Of a stretch of DNA of 64,000 nt, positions 12,801 through 25,992 are shown one piece after another. The position numbers and the translations under genes are program-made. The stretch's first letter is position 1; every line of letters begins with the position of its first letter. The notes below the pieces were generated by a model. It saw only the letters and a list, made by a program, of their open reading frames with translations, searched no databases and was not told where the DNA came from. The DNA lies in contig JALJCS010000022.1 in assembly GCA_023055355.1 (NCBI GenBank), positions 7,177,001-7,241,000 of the forward strand, given 5' to 3'. This DNA comes from Agelaius tricolor. Taxonomy: Eukaryota > Chordata > Aves > Passeriformes > Icteridae.

Positions 12801-15744
12801 ATATGGAACTTTTGATGATGTATTTTACCTCAGTACCTTCTTAGTAACTTAGAAAATTGCTGATACAGGGATAGTTCATTGTGTTTTGAATTCCAAATTG
12901 TTCTTTAAAGGCAGCAAATAAAGATCTTGGGAAGGCAAAGGGAAATGAATCAATACTTCTACTCTTGGAAAAGCACAGAGACAACACCAGATTTATTTTT
13001 TACCAACCCAACCTTCAGGGAGATTCTGGGTCCAGAAAATAGCAGTTGAGCAGTGATGGTAATTACTACTTCTGTTTCAGTTTAGAGTAAAATTAGTTCT
13101 GCAGTTATAGGAAAAAACATTTATTTTAATGGATGTTAGTAATTTACAGTCTGTTGTCTGTGTGTGGGGTTTTTTTTTTGGCTGCACTTTTTTTTTATCC
13201 TGATACCACCTTTTTTGGTGGGAGATTGGACTTCTCTGATAAATAGACATTATTCCTTTGAGGTTAGTAGTTCAGGCTCTTATACCTAAAGAGATTTTCA
13301 TCCTCTTTGCTGTCACTTTATAGCAATGTTCAATATATCTGGTAATGGTATTTTCTGAAGGCTGCTGAGAATTGTAAGAGGAGCTGCATTATATAGCTAA
13401 ATGCTTTTTTAATATTTTTTTTTTAATGCCTGAATGCCTCATTCAGATTATCTTTTACTCTTCATCAAAAATTAAAAATTATAATATAAACTCTCTGGAC
13501 CATAAACCCCTCTTTTCTTTCCTCTGTTTGCACAACAGCTAATGCAAAGAAGTCCTGGCTCATGGCTTTTAGGCAATAAACTGCGTATAAAAATAATAAT
13601 ACAATTAAATTCAACTTTACAGCAAATGGATGATGTGCAGTCAACATCCATGAGGAGGGGCTTTGTTAACAGACACGTTAGGTGAAATGGAAATTACTTT
13701 CATTTTATTAGAACTGTGTTTCTGTTGCCTTCACACTTTGCTTCCCATTTTGCTACTGCTGTTGAGGCAAAGCTAATGAAAAAGAACAAATGATAATATA
13801 CAGTGGAGATCAGCAGAAATTGTAATCATTAGGCTTTGCCAAAATAAAAAGTACTGACCTATTATTGGAGTCTTAGTCTATTCCTTTTTCTGATGCCTGC
13901 CTTTGTGTTAGCACTCCAGTTTTTGAAAAGTAGGAGGATGCTGCTCCTACTTTTACAAATATCCACTTTTTTAATGCCACTTTTACAAATATTCCCTTTT
14001 TTTTTTTGAATTTGCAAGTATGTGAGTGAGGAATGCCTCTGAGTTGTTGTCCTTTACTGCTTTGAATTCTTTTGAATTACTACATTTCACACAAATTACT
14101 CTAGAGTCTGTGTAAATAAATACTGATTGTCCCACAAAATGGGTGGTAAAAGGGCACACCATCCACATGGTTATTAAAGTTCTTCACATGACACCATAAT
14201 GTGAATATAATTCCAGTATTTCTCCCTTTTCAATTTGTTCCTCAACAACCTGGGGGCATCTGCAACTTCATAGGCAGAGTTCACACCCATTCCCAAAGTT
14301 AAGGCAGATGCAAATCAATCTTTTTCTTAGAGGTAGGGTTTGAGCCAGCCCCCTGCTTTTGTGTGATGTCCTAAAATAAGGAGGCCTTCAATTTGATTGC
14401 ATCTCTTTTGCCTGCTGATGCAGCACTGTCCCTCGGCAAGTGTGTGTGCACTGTGCTTAGTTCAGTGTCTAAAAGCAATGTTGGGTATCAGAAGAATCTC
14501 ATTTCTCTATTGCATATAAAAACTGTCATTTTTTTCATCCCTGCAAGCAGTGAATTCCAACATATAAGCCTTTATTTGTTGTGTTGCTGTAGCAGTCTGT
14601 CTTGCTAGAAACACGTAGGATGCTGAGGGATCATCCACTGAGACCTCTCTCCATTAGGAATTTGCTGGTGGTAATACACAGGATGGAAAAGCTCCGATTC
14701 TGAACCACTGGCTCAGAGATAATCAGCAGGCAGATCAAAAACTTGCAGAATAAATTGGAGAAGAGCAGCAGTATGCTGAGCTGTTATCAAAAGCCACGAA
14801 CCCTGAGTAAATGTTTCACAGGATAATGTCAGAGGCAAGGCTCGTGTCACGTTTAAGAACATGTCCCAGTTGGCTTCTCTGGACCGTGAGTGCTGGATTT
14901 TAAATGCTGGGAATTTTTTAAAGTGTTCGCTATAAAAATTGGTGAGGAGGTTTTCACTCATCCCATGATGGTATGTTTGCCTTTTATATGCAGGGAAAGT
15001 AGGACTAGCTTGTCTTCCCTATTTGCATAGGAATTCTTCCGTGCTTGTGCTAGTTGTAGGTTCGTATCTGTGGCAGTGCATTAATACCTGGGATCCTCGT
15101 TCTTCAGCTAAATTGCTTTTTAGCCCCTTTTTGCCTTTCTGCTTTGTGCTACTTTGATATAGAGACATTTACCTGTACATGTACATTTAGTCTTAACTTA
15201 TCTTAGCATTCCATTAAAATACACATAGGTTTTGCCCCACACCTGTGACGAAACAAGATTAAATTTACTAAAATCTTACTTTCTTTAGAGAGTTAGTGCT
15301 GTGTGCGTGTATATCTCTGTACACTGAGGAATATTTACTACTGTGGTATAGCCTGCATATGGATCCTGGAAAAATCTTGCCATTCTAGAACTCTTCTGTA
15401 TATTCTCAGTGGTTTTATTTTGTATTTGAGAATTATCCATGAAGAAGAAAATATTATGATTTTTTATAATATGTATTGGTTTTCTCACAGTAGTTTCAGG
15501 AAAAGAGTGGGAAATTTTAGCTTTTCTATTTTTTTCCTTATTAATCCATTCTTATGAAGGTGAATCAATCTCCTATGTTTTTGTTCTGAGTATGCCACCA
15601 GCACAGTCCAACAGGCAGCTCCCACGTGGGATCAAACACAGGATGCTCTTTTTGTTGTCTCTACCCCAAAATTGAGGGAATATTTGCTGAACCCAAGGAG
15701 TGTGCCACCACTGAGTGCACAGCTTGTACCATCCATAAAGGCCT

Positions 15745-15992
15745 GAAGCTGTGTCAGGGAATGTTTAGGTTGGATATTAGGAAAAGCTCCTTCACCCAGA
15801 GTGTGGCTGAGCGCTGGAACACCTCCCCAGGAAATGGTGACAGCCCCAGGGCTGCCAGAGTTCAAGGACAGTTTGGACAAGAGGAATGTGGTGGATTCTT
15901 GGGGCTGTCCTCTGCAGGATCAGGAGTCAGACTCAATGATCTTTGTTGGTCTCTTCCAGCTTGGGATATTCTGTGATTCCATGATTTTACCC
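15745..15992 (+). mobile_element. CR1 LINE 3'-end fragment, sense
   Basis: Good match in order to the avian CR1 3' region. It shows CTGAAGCTGTGTCAGGGAAT, then GTTTAGGTTGGATATTAGG, AAAAGCTCCTTCACCCAGAG, TGGCTGAGCGCTGGAACAC, CCAGAGTTCAAGGACAGTTTG, and the tail ATTCTGTGATTCCATGATTT. The tail is the degenerate 8-bp ATTCTATG-type terminal repeat typical of CR1. The copy is 5'-truncated, as usual. ORFs of up to 116 codons on both strands across it are by-products of the repeat. Confidence 0.93.
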
Positions 15993-16300
15993 CTGCTGCC
16001 TCTGCTGTGAGGGCATTGTCAGGAGGTGGAGGTGGGAAGGAGTGCAGGAAGAGGTGTTCCTACACCATTTCTGAGGGAAAGAGCAAAACCATCCCAAATC
16101 TCCCCCTTCTGAGGGAGAAGAGGCAGGGAGGAGACATCATGGCAGAAGCCCATGTTCCTCTGGAATCTGCATGGAAGGGAGGGCAGGAGGGACAGAGGGA
16201 AGGGCTCCTGCCCCTCCAGTTCCCTGTGGCTGCAGAGCTGCACTTGGGTTCCTTCCTGCAGGCTGCTCCAGCAAGGCTGTTAGCTGAGGTCTTGCTACCC
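15993..16300. other. GC-richer patch of unknown origin
   Basis: About 300 bases immediately after the CR1 tail, clearly richer in G and C than the surroundings, with GGAGGTGGAGGTGGGAAGG and repeated AGGGAGG/CAGGAGG purine runs. Several overlapping short ORFs exist on both strands (for example 16007-16333 + and 16060-16302 -), none recognised. It could be an old retroposed or LTR-derived piece; nothing in the sequence settles this. Confidence 0.35.
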
Positions 16301-16644
16301 ATGGATTCTGTTACAATATTAAATGTGTTTTAAATCAGCTGTTGTAGTACTGGGCAGCTGAGAAATAACCTTGTAAACATTTTCCATTCTTTTTTTATTT
16401 GTTATTGCTTTTGTTTTGCAGAAACATTCTTGTGGTTATAATATTTCTTGTTGTGTTGGAGGTTTTTTATTAATTTTTCTATAATTTCTCTTCTTCATAG
16501 CATTCCCCAATGATTGTATTCACAGTAGTGTGTTGTAATAAAAATGTGCAATATTGTACAGATCAGTATGTGTGGTTTTCATTGATAATAATAATTATAA
16601 TGAATTAATAATTTTTCTATTATTTCTCTAGCTCCCTAGATTTG

Positions 16645-16675
16645 AAATATTTTAAAATATTTTAAAATATTTTAA
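16645..16675. repeat. Tandem repeat of a 10-bp palindromic unit
   Basis: Three copies of AAATATTTTA in head-to-tail order. The unit is nearly its own reverse complement (AAATATTT core), so the array is both tandem and palindromic. Confidence 0.9.
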
Positions 16676-17370
16676 GTGTGCTCTTTGGATAGATTGTAAA
16701 TATTTTTTAATGTAGCATGAAATACTTCCATAACATATAAGCAGAAATGTTTTCTAGTTTAATATTAAAATGGAGCTAGAAATAAGCCTCACAGAATGAT
16801 ACAACAGAACTGAATTAAATCCCCAAAGTGAGCACGATCAGACAGAAGGGTGAAATGTCAGGCCTGGTGTAACCCACTTCATTATGTCTCGTTTTCACAG
16901 TGCTCACACAACAGTGGATGATCTTAAACATGGTAATTGAATAATTATGACTCAGGATGTTCTGCCTTAGGGCATAGTTTCTGCTTTTCCTGATGTGGCA
17001 AATAATGTACCGTGTCATTTTGCATTAGGAAACACAGCAGCCAAGCTCTGTGCACTGGTACAATTGTCTGCAGCAGCAAGCAAAGCACAGCCCTCCAAAA
17101 CCACCTCTGTGGAAATCCAGATATTTAAGGAGGCTTTCACATATCCTAAATCTTGTTGAAGTCTGCAGAGTTTTTCATCATATAGCCTTGGGGTTTTTTA
17201 GCAGAAATAGCAGTATGCCCACAAGTAATGCCCAGTTGTTTGAGGAGTTCGTGGCCACTTGGTGTGCAGGTTGGTTTGTTAAAGTGGCTAAAAATTGGAC
17301 CTTTTATTAGAAATTGTATTAAACTGTTATAAAAGCATGCTGTATTGAGCCACATGTGTGTGTATATATA

Positions 17371-17400
17371 TTTATAGTACTATCATTTATAGTACTATCA
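17371..17400. repeat. Perfect 2 x 15 bp tandem duplication
   Basis: TTTATAGTACTATCA occurs twice with no mismatch at 17371-17385 and 17386-17400, next to a TG/TA dinucleotide run at about 17355-17370. Its perfection suggests a recent slippage or duplication event. Confidence 0.93.
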
Positions 17401-19165
17401 TAGCATTCCTCTGAAATAAATTTTCCTTGAGAAATGCAGCTGAGATGGATGGCCCACATTAGGGTGGTAGATAGAGGTTTACTCTTTGAAGGGTAAATAT
17501 AACTTATGTCCAGGTGAAGTGGTGTTAGAAGTCCTTTTTGCATATAGTAAACTGCAGGTCCAGCCTCTATTTTTGCTTCATGGCACATCACAGCTTGATT
17601 CTTCTGCATTGCTGGTGAGTTTGCCAATGGCAGCTGAGGTGATGTGAAATGAGTTTGCTTCTGGACAAGGAGTGCCCCAGGAGAGAAAAACAAAAGAGCT
17701 GCTTTGTGCAGCTGAGTCACAGCTACCAATCTGCATTTTGTATGTTGAAGGGCCAAAATATTGTCTGGAAATACGAGATTAGCAAAAAAATCCCAGAGTA
17801 AAGTGAGTAAACTGTGTGTCATCTCTCATCGTGGCTGTGTTTTACTTCACACAATTCAGTTTTGTTTATTCTCTGCTTAAAAAATCATCAAATTCTTTGA
17901 TGTACAGTAGGATCAAAAACATTTCTGAATGACTTCAAGCTATGTATAGAATTAGTAAAATCCTTGAAATTATGTCAATGATCCCTACGCTAAATGTTTC
18001 TCATTATTTGTTACTAAGGCTAAATAGCATATTTTCCAAAAATACTACTTTATCTAAATGTCAGCTTTGTATGAGAAATGAGATATTTCAGGGAAGCTTT
18101 CCAATGAGTGAGTGAAAAATGGAATTATTTTGCTTTGGGCCAGGGGAGCATTGATCTCTGAAATGTTCAGAAGGTGCTGCAGTTCCAGGTGGCTCTCTGC
18201 TGTGTATTTTGACACCTTTTTCAGAAGAGGAAACTGGCTTACAGGTCTCTTGGCTTGTCCAGCAGTCTGTAGCCAGCATGATTCTTCAGTTCACTTTCCA
18301 GCTGTATTAAAGTCCTCTTCACTCAGCTGTAAAAGCCTAATATGCATTGGAATTAAATAGAATACATGAAATTTGGGACACCTATATGTATGTAAATTAT
18401 TTGCATTCATTCTGTGTAAGCCTTACTTTAACTTTCTGAAGAAAATCATGTTTTATATGTTTGAACCAGCTCAGTATCTGAAACAACCCACTGTAAACTG
18501 TGGGAAAGAAAATGCCAATATCCTGCCATCCTTTCCTACTTGTAGTTGCAGCAAATGCTGGTATAACTATTACATGGGCTGTTGTGGCTGCTTAAATAAC
18601 TGTATTCATATGTACATTTTGCATTAGATTGAATACAAGGGATTTTAAAATAATTTAGTTACTCCAAATCAAGCTATTTATATATGCAATACAGGTAGTG
18701 GATGAAAATGTAAAGGAAGCATTTTTATTCTATGAGATTTAACTGTGTTTTATCCACTCCTAAATACTGCAGAGTGTTCCTTTATGCAAATCTCTCTAAC
18801 TAGTTAAATACTTTGTTGTGTTAATGCTCAAGAGAGAGGGAATCAAACTGTAGAATAAAATCCACTTGTCTCCATGTTGTCTATGCATGACTGAAGGCAA
18901 AAATATCTTCAGACACATAAATGCATCAGAAAAACAAAGCAGAATTTCTCATTAAATGAGAACTAAACAAGGGGGATTTTTCATTGACAAGTTCTGCAAT
19001 GCCATCCTGGTTTAGCATAACTTGGACCTTGTCAGTCTGAGTGGTGTCAACTCATTCTCAGTGTGGGTCACGCCGTGATTCCTGTTTTCTGAAAACTCTG
19101 AAGGACCTGATTAGGGAAGGACCTGATCTCTGCTGGGTATGTAAGTGGTTTAGAATGCAGGGACT

Positions 19166-19188
19166 TAATAATAATAATAATAATAATT
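19166..19188. repeat. (TAA)n microsatellite
   Basis: Seven to eight uninterrupted TAA triplets. A plausible polymorphic marker; no other function is seen. Confidence 0.95.
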
Positions 19189-22100
19189 GAGATACTCAGC
19201 TGCAGTAAGCCTTGATTCATTGAATATAAGTGAAGAAAAGAGGAGTAAGTATCTCAAGCTGTGATTCAGCATCTGTGAATTCCAATGACTTTTCTCTCTT
19301 TTCTCTGGACTAATTCAGGTACAAACCACTCATTTCTGAGCACTAAACCATATAACCTGTACTTTTGTAATCAAGCCAGAGTTTTTAAAATAAAAACATA
19401 TTTTTAAAACCATGCTGGAGCATGTGTAAACTGATTGTCAGAAATAGTGGATTTTCAAAAAGGGACTTATTTTATTTTCAGCAGAGGCAGAGATATGACA
19501 GACAAGAAGACAATTTAGAGTGAATATTTTAGAAATTTGGACTCTGATGTAATAGAGAAAAACATAAATAGTCCCAAATTGTTTTAATTGGTATATTCAC
19601 AGTATATCTAAAATGTTGGTACAGCCTAAGGGAGGATTTTTGGATGTGACAGGTGCCAATTGCAAAGAAAATTATTTGATAAACCACTATTTTCATATCT
19701 TGATTTTTATTGAAGCACCTTTTATTGCACTTGCATTAAAAAAAAGTGTTTAAGAATTGTTGACATCTTTTGCCTTTAAAGTTTCAGAAAATTAGGTCAA
19801 AATTTCCCTCCATCAAAAACTGAGAAACTCAGAAATGACTTTTGCCTGTAGGACAGGAATGAAAGCATGTTATTTTAAAGGCCAGTGAAATATAACTGCA
19901 AGCAAACTTTTGCTGTTGAAATCATAAGACTCATTCATCAGAATTCAAATGGAAGGGAATCAAAATGCTGATAAATTAGAGAATTAGGCAAATATTCAAA
20001 TCCTCTTTAAAAATTTAATCATTTTCTAATAAGGCTGCATTCTTACAATCAATAATTTGTAGGTGCAAGGGTATCCCTGTATGAAACCAAATTTTTTAGT
20101 GCTGTTTGCCCACCTTTTGTGTTTGAGCACAGACAAAAGAGTAAATGTCAAACAGCCACTTAGGAGTTCTTATATAGAGTGGATTTTTGTATTTGAATCA
20201 TGGATGTTGGCAATTTTAACTTCATGCTAAAAATATAAATTATCAAAAACCAAAAATATTAGAACTTTTTCTAATTCCCCTGAGTATTCATAAAATGTTG
20301 AAGAAATTACCTGTGGGGATAATACGGTTCTTTGAATCTTGAACCAGGTAGAATTTTGAAAAAATTAATATAATCCATCACCAAAAATATCCAAATTATT
20401 TGTAGGGACCTGCTTGGAGCTACTTACCCAAGTAAAAGTAGCTCCTGTGTACTGACCCTTAAAAATGGCCATACAGGACATGAAGGACAAGATGTGGTTA
20501 AAGTAACCTGTGTCTGTGTACATTTTTAATTTGGTAACACAGTTTAATAATCCACTGAGTGGGACTGTTCAGTCTCCCTCTGCCTGTCATCAAGGTGTCT
20601 TTGCTGCTGCATTTTCATGTTTCCTTCTCTTAATACAAATGTTCGGGGAAAATCACATAGGAAAAATCACAGCAGATGCTGATCTTTCAGCCCTGTATCC
20701 CAGCACTGCCAAGCTGCCTGTCTCTATATAAACTGGATTTTCTACACTGGTATGAAATGTGGGCATAAAGAATGGTTGTATTGAGCAATCAAAGCAAGAT
20801 CCTACTCCATGAGAAGCCCCAAACCCTAATCTGGTGAGGAAAAACATCCTTCTCTTCTCCTGGTGGCCTTAGCTGAGGGTTTGGCACCTATTAGCAATGT
20901 ACAAGATCCCCAGTCTTCAATAGTTTGTCTTAAGCAGTGAGCAAGGTGGAGAAAGTTCTCCCCAGGTGCAGGGAAACTGCAATGGGGGCATTGCCCAGAA
21001 ATGTCTCCTGTAGTACCTTCAATGGCTTCTGTAGCCCACATCATTTATGTGTGGCAGGGAAGGTCAGAGAGTCCTTTCAGGGCATCACATCCCAGCAATG
21101 CTCTTGTACTTCACACCTTTGTGGTCTTCCAGCTCACCTTCACTGACAGGAGCCTGATCTTTGCTTCACAGCAAGGAGCTGCCTCCTCTGCGGGTCCCAG
21201 GCTTCCCTGCTGTCATTTGGCATTTTGAACCTGTGCTAGAGCTGATATTGAGTGGGATCCTTACCCAGATGAAAATAGAGCAGGTCTGCTGGTCCTCAGT
21301 TAAATAGGAGAGAGAATATAAATTCATGAATTCGTATTTGTTGGTTAAAGCATATCTATTTAAATTTCAAAGTTCACATAATCAAGAAATATCTTTTTCC
21401 CTGTTAATAATCAACCAACCACCACAGCCCCAAGTAAGACAGTCAAAACTCATGTTGAATGGTTTGAGCATTACATTTTAGAAACTTCCCTCCATTCCAA
21501 ATAAGTTGGGAAAATTAATTAGCCAAATCATCATTGTCATGCTCTTTTTAAGGAGCTCCTGAGGGCAAGGCCTTGCTTTGCATGCACTTTTATAAATATA
21601 AGTCTGCTGAGGAAAATCATTGAGATGTGTGGCACCTTTAACTCATATATATCTCTGTTTCCTTTTGTCTCACAATTAAGGATATTATTGGCTTTTTTTT
21701 TTTTTTTTGGTAAATAAATTTCAATTAATGAAATTCCAGCTGTCTCTCATATTATGGTGGTGTAGATTTGAAAGCATTTAGCAGATGCCCATATATAAAA
21801 GCTATTAACACATAGCAGGTTCCCTGACATTTTAAACCAATCCAGCTGGAAACAATAGCAGGAGACAAGTCCACATTGTTGAAAAATTTAGGTTTCTCTC
21901 TAATGCAGGTGAAGGATTCCTATGCAAAAGGTGACTTACTGTTGCACAATATAAAAATGTCTGATGTTTTCAGTTTCCTGAGAGGAATGTCATGAATATA
22001 TATTTTGTTATATTTATTTACTCTTTATACGAACTATACAAGACTGCATATAAAAAAGGAGGCAATTAAGATTCCAGGTAAAAAATAATCTTGTCTCTTA

Positions 22101-25100
22101 CATTTTTGTTTCAACTAATCACCCCTAATATCATATGAGAGTTTCTAAAAAGTAGCAGTCAGAAATTCTGTTAATTTATTTGTCCCTAGGCATTTCAATC
22201 TGATACAGTTATTTAAAAAACCCTTTAAGACTGCCATAAAAACCTATTAGTAGTAGTCCTATTAGTAATTCACTACTTAAAATCCTACCAGTAAAGTCAA
22301 ACTTGGGGAGGAAGTAAAGGAATGGGAAAGATGACCTTGACTTGCCTAAAGCTTGCAGTATTTAATTTGGAAATGGGCCATATTAGAGGAAAGCAGGTAA
22401 AAGTGATGTGCACATAATTCCAATGTGCACAGAGCTTGTGTGGAAATATACTTTTGGAAGTGCCTGCTCATTCTGGTGAAGTAATCATTGCAATATATGC
22501 ATTTTTAAATCCCTACATTCATTTGCCTGTGTTAAAAAAAAATAAAGGAGAAGAGGGAAACTGAATGCTATGTGGAAAAGTGTCTTCTTGTTCTTTTTGT
22601 TTCTTTCTTAGGATTTACTGTAGGTAGAAACAGTAAAGCTGACTTTTCATCGTCATTGTGCAAATTCCCCACTATGCAGTGCTAACACAAGACCCATTTT
22701 CTGTTTGGATCTGTCTAAGCCTTTAACCACAATTTAAATGATGCACAGTGCTTGTGATCATATCCATAGCAAAAGGATGAATTCTTAATATAAAATGTTT
22801 TGTGATGTTACATCTGTGCAAGGTCCTTCAGTGCTTTCCTGTGCTTCTCTGTGATTTAAGTTATTGCACTGTCAGTGTCTTCGAATAACCATGGCAAATT
22901 CAAATTTAAAGTCTGTCAGTTGGAAGGCAAATTCTAACAATTTACTGATAGTGATTTTACTTTAAGGTAGCTAGCCTCTGTCCTAACCACATACAGTTAC
23001 AATAGCATTCCATAAGTCTACTCATCTATTTTGAGGATTTAACTGCAAAGGTAAATCACTGTGTAAGGTGGATGTGTACAGAACAGAGTCTGTAGGACAG
23101 TGGCTGCAGAACTGCTAAAAATATGTTGAGTACATTGCTTCCTTCAATGAGGATGAAGGGTGTTGGATCAAAGCAAATGGAAGAAACAAAATGTGGCTGG
23201 AGTGTTTGACCCAGCTGAAGTGGCTGTTCAGACAAGCCTTCCCTTCCTGTGACACAGAAGTGCTGTGCTTCCCTCTGACTGTGTCATTGCCACAATCCTG
23301 TACTTGGCTGTCCTCTCTGTTGTAAATTAAAATAGATGAAAGCTGTCGCGCCAAGCCTGTGATAGAGGATAATTTGATGTGATATAATTGATGAACTCTA
23401 AATCGTCCCACTTCTCTCTCTTGAAACATTCTGACTGGAGCTCAAAATGCCAGGGTGCTTTGATTTACACTCTGTCACTTTTATATTGAAAGTCTCAGTG
23501 TAGCAGCAGTGAGGGATTAACTTCTTCACAGTATTTCTTTCTAATCTGTAGAGTATGCACACACACAGGCTGGTGCAATCCCTTGTAGGAGCAGTACTGG
23601 GAAAGTCAGGTTTCCTTTTATGCAGCTGGTTTGTGCACAAAATTATTAAGATTAATAGAATAGCAACCTGACTTCTGCTGCTGCAGATATTGCCAAGGTA
23701 GTCTCTTGGAATTACTGTTGTGCTTCTTATTTCAGAACTGAATTTTAAACTTTTTGGTGTAGTTATGCTTGAAAGCTGTCTATTTCTGAAATTCTGATGT
23801 AGCTGAAATATTTTAGGAGATTAGACGAGTTCTCATCCCTTTAGCTTTCTAGGTAGCAACTCAACTCTTAAAATAATTCTCCATAGAAATGTTAGACGTT
23901 TCAGTAGTTTCTTGATTTTTGTACTTTCCTGTTCAAGATATTTGAACTCAGAGCAAACTGTCTTGGTTCCTTGGTTTCTTTCAAAGGTAAGGGATGCTCA
24001 GTGGCCTTGATTTTTTAGTTCTCTAGCAGGAGTGGAAAGCTTTTCCATCAGCTTTTACTGTTCAAATATTCTTGAGCAACCCCCATTAGAAGTGTAGCAT
24101 CTCACATCTACTAAATCAGTTGTTTCCAACAGAAGCAACACGAACAAAGGAGACTTGCTTTAACTCACATTATTACTCTGATCCAACAGCAGAATTGCAT
24201 CAGTTTCAGAGCCTCTTGCTCCCCTGCACAACATGAGCTGGCTCTGCCCACATGCCATTCCCCCCAGCAGTTTGTGCCAAATTCTTGCTGACCTGAATGT
24301 ACCACGTACGGTGGGCAAATCTGTGAAGTTTGAAATATTTCTTTGGCTAGCACCCAGATTTCAGATGGGCATCCTAGTTTCAAACCCCTTCTTGCTGAAA
24401 ATGCCAAGTGGGTGAAATTTGTTTCTGTACATTTGGAGCGTCCAGACTTATTTCTGGTCTTGGCTATAACTTAAAACTATGACTTTACTAATGATTTGAT
24501 TGAATGGCTGACGTGAAAAATACTGGGTATTAAAACTTCTACTGGATGCAGTGGTTGAGCTAAAAGTGAGGCTCATTTTTAATGAAAAGTGATTTAACAA
24601 GCTTGTAACACAGCGTCAAAATTTGCAAGGATTTTATAGAAGCCTTTACTCCCCCAAGACAGTAGCACCAGGTACTGTAGCTTGACCATTCAGCTCCTCA
24701 CACTGGGGATTCCTGTGAGTCAGGGCATTTCCATCCTGACACAGGCAGGAACACTGGTCAAGGTACCTCTTTTTGGTCCCCTCTGCAAGGCAGGGACAAT
24801 GATGGTTATTCAGCTAAATACTCTAAAGATTAAAGCTTGAAAGCATTTAAAGGCATCAGTCAGTCATGGTACATCACCTGTTTAATTTCCTTAATGGTGA
24901 TATCATTTATGCTTTAAGGAGCTTCTAAAGGATCACTTTAGGATAGTACTGTGATTGTCAGTGGTGCTGCACCTAAAAAGTTTAATTTACATTGTCACTT
25001 TATCAGTGTACCAGTAATCTCAAATAATAGATGGTTTTAAAGAATTGGAGGTAATAATAAAGACAACTTTAATCTTTGTTGGAATACAGCCCGGTTTTCC

Positions 25101-25774
25101 TACTCAGCATTATTATTTCTTTTCTAACTTTTGTATGTGTTATAATTTCATTAAAAATGAAGAAAAATAAATATAGGCCTTGAATTCAATGTCATCTGGA
25201 AAGAAAATCTGAATATTTGATCACCTGAAGTGACTATGGGGCCTGGCATCCAGGTACATTTCAGACACTTCAGCTTTTTATAAATTGGCCTAACTCCAAT
25301 TCAGTCATTAAAATTTGGACTGCAACTTTTCACATCACTTCACAAAAGAAACAAATCCAGTCTCTACCCTTTTTCTGTCATGTAGGTTAAAAAATGCATT
25401 GACATTGTTTGCAAATTAAGATATACATGTCCTGCACTTTAGTTTCTCTTTAAAATAATAATATGTACACTGCTTTTTTTCTGACTTTCTCTGTGCTAGG
25501 GAATAGTCTCTTTTTAAAAGCTCTTTAGTTATGGCCTCTTTAAAAAGGTTCTTAAGTACCTGCAGTGAAAATGGGGTACAATATCAGCAGTAAAGTAGAA
25601 AAATGTGTAGGAGAATGCTTGCTAAATATTTTCAGTTATCAAAACCTGGTTAAATATATTTTAGAATATGTAGAGAATTAGCTAAGCACATACATGATTC
25701 CAGAGCATGCTAGGGTTCTGAGATTTCAAGTACAACCAGAGATAATTCCCATCTAAGAAAAGAAGAGGGCAAAG

Positions 25775-25992
25775 GAAGGGCTGGGCAATTAGGCACCAGC
25801 CAATTTATCATGAATTCTTAGGAAAGTATTGGGATAAACAACTTTTACATGATCTGTAGGAATGTAGAAAAAAAAAATTAGGTGAGGGATTTAATGTTGT
25901 TTTTTTCAAGCACAAGTTGTGTCAAGCCAAACCCAAATTCTTGATACAACAGATTAACAGATTTTTTTAGACAAATAGGAAGTGAATGTCAA
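25775..25992 (+). mobile_element. Degraded CR1-family LINE relic, ORF2 reverse-transcriptase part
   Basis: Despite heavy decay, the segment follows CR1/L3-type ORF2 in order. It has a GGGCAATTAGGCACCAGCCA stretch corresponding to the GNYRPVSL region, then a GGAAAGTATTGG block matching the PGKVLE region. Farther on, TTTTTCAAGCACAAGTTGTG and TCAAGCCAAACCCAAATTC match the 'GF-K-SC-TNL' region. Frameshifts and stops are abundant, so it cannot code. Much older than the CR1 tail copies elsewhere in the window. Boundaries are approximate, and the flank to about 26400 may belong to it. Confidence 0.6.

Noticed and set aside
15626..16333. Several 70-116 codon ORFs on both strands
   Set aside because: They lie on the CR1 3' end and the adjoining GC-rich patch and follow from its composition.
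17319..17822. Longest ORF of the window, 167 codons on the minus strand
   Set aside because: No recognisable domain, no splice or promoter context, low-complexity Ser/Leu/His content; an open frame of this size can arise by chance in 64 kb read in six frames.
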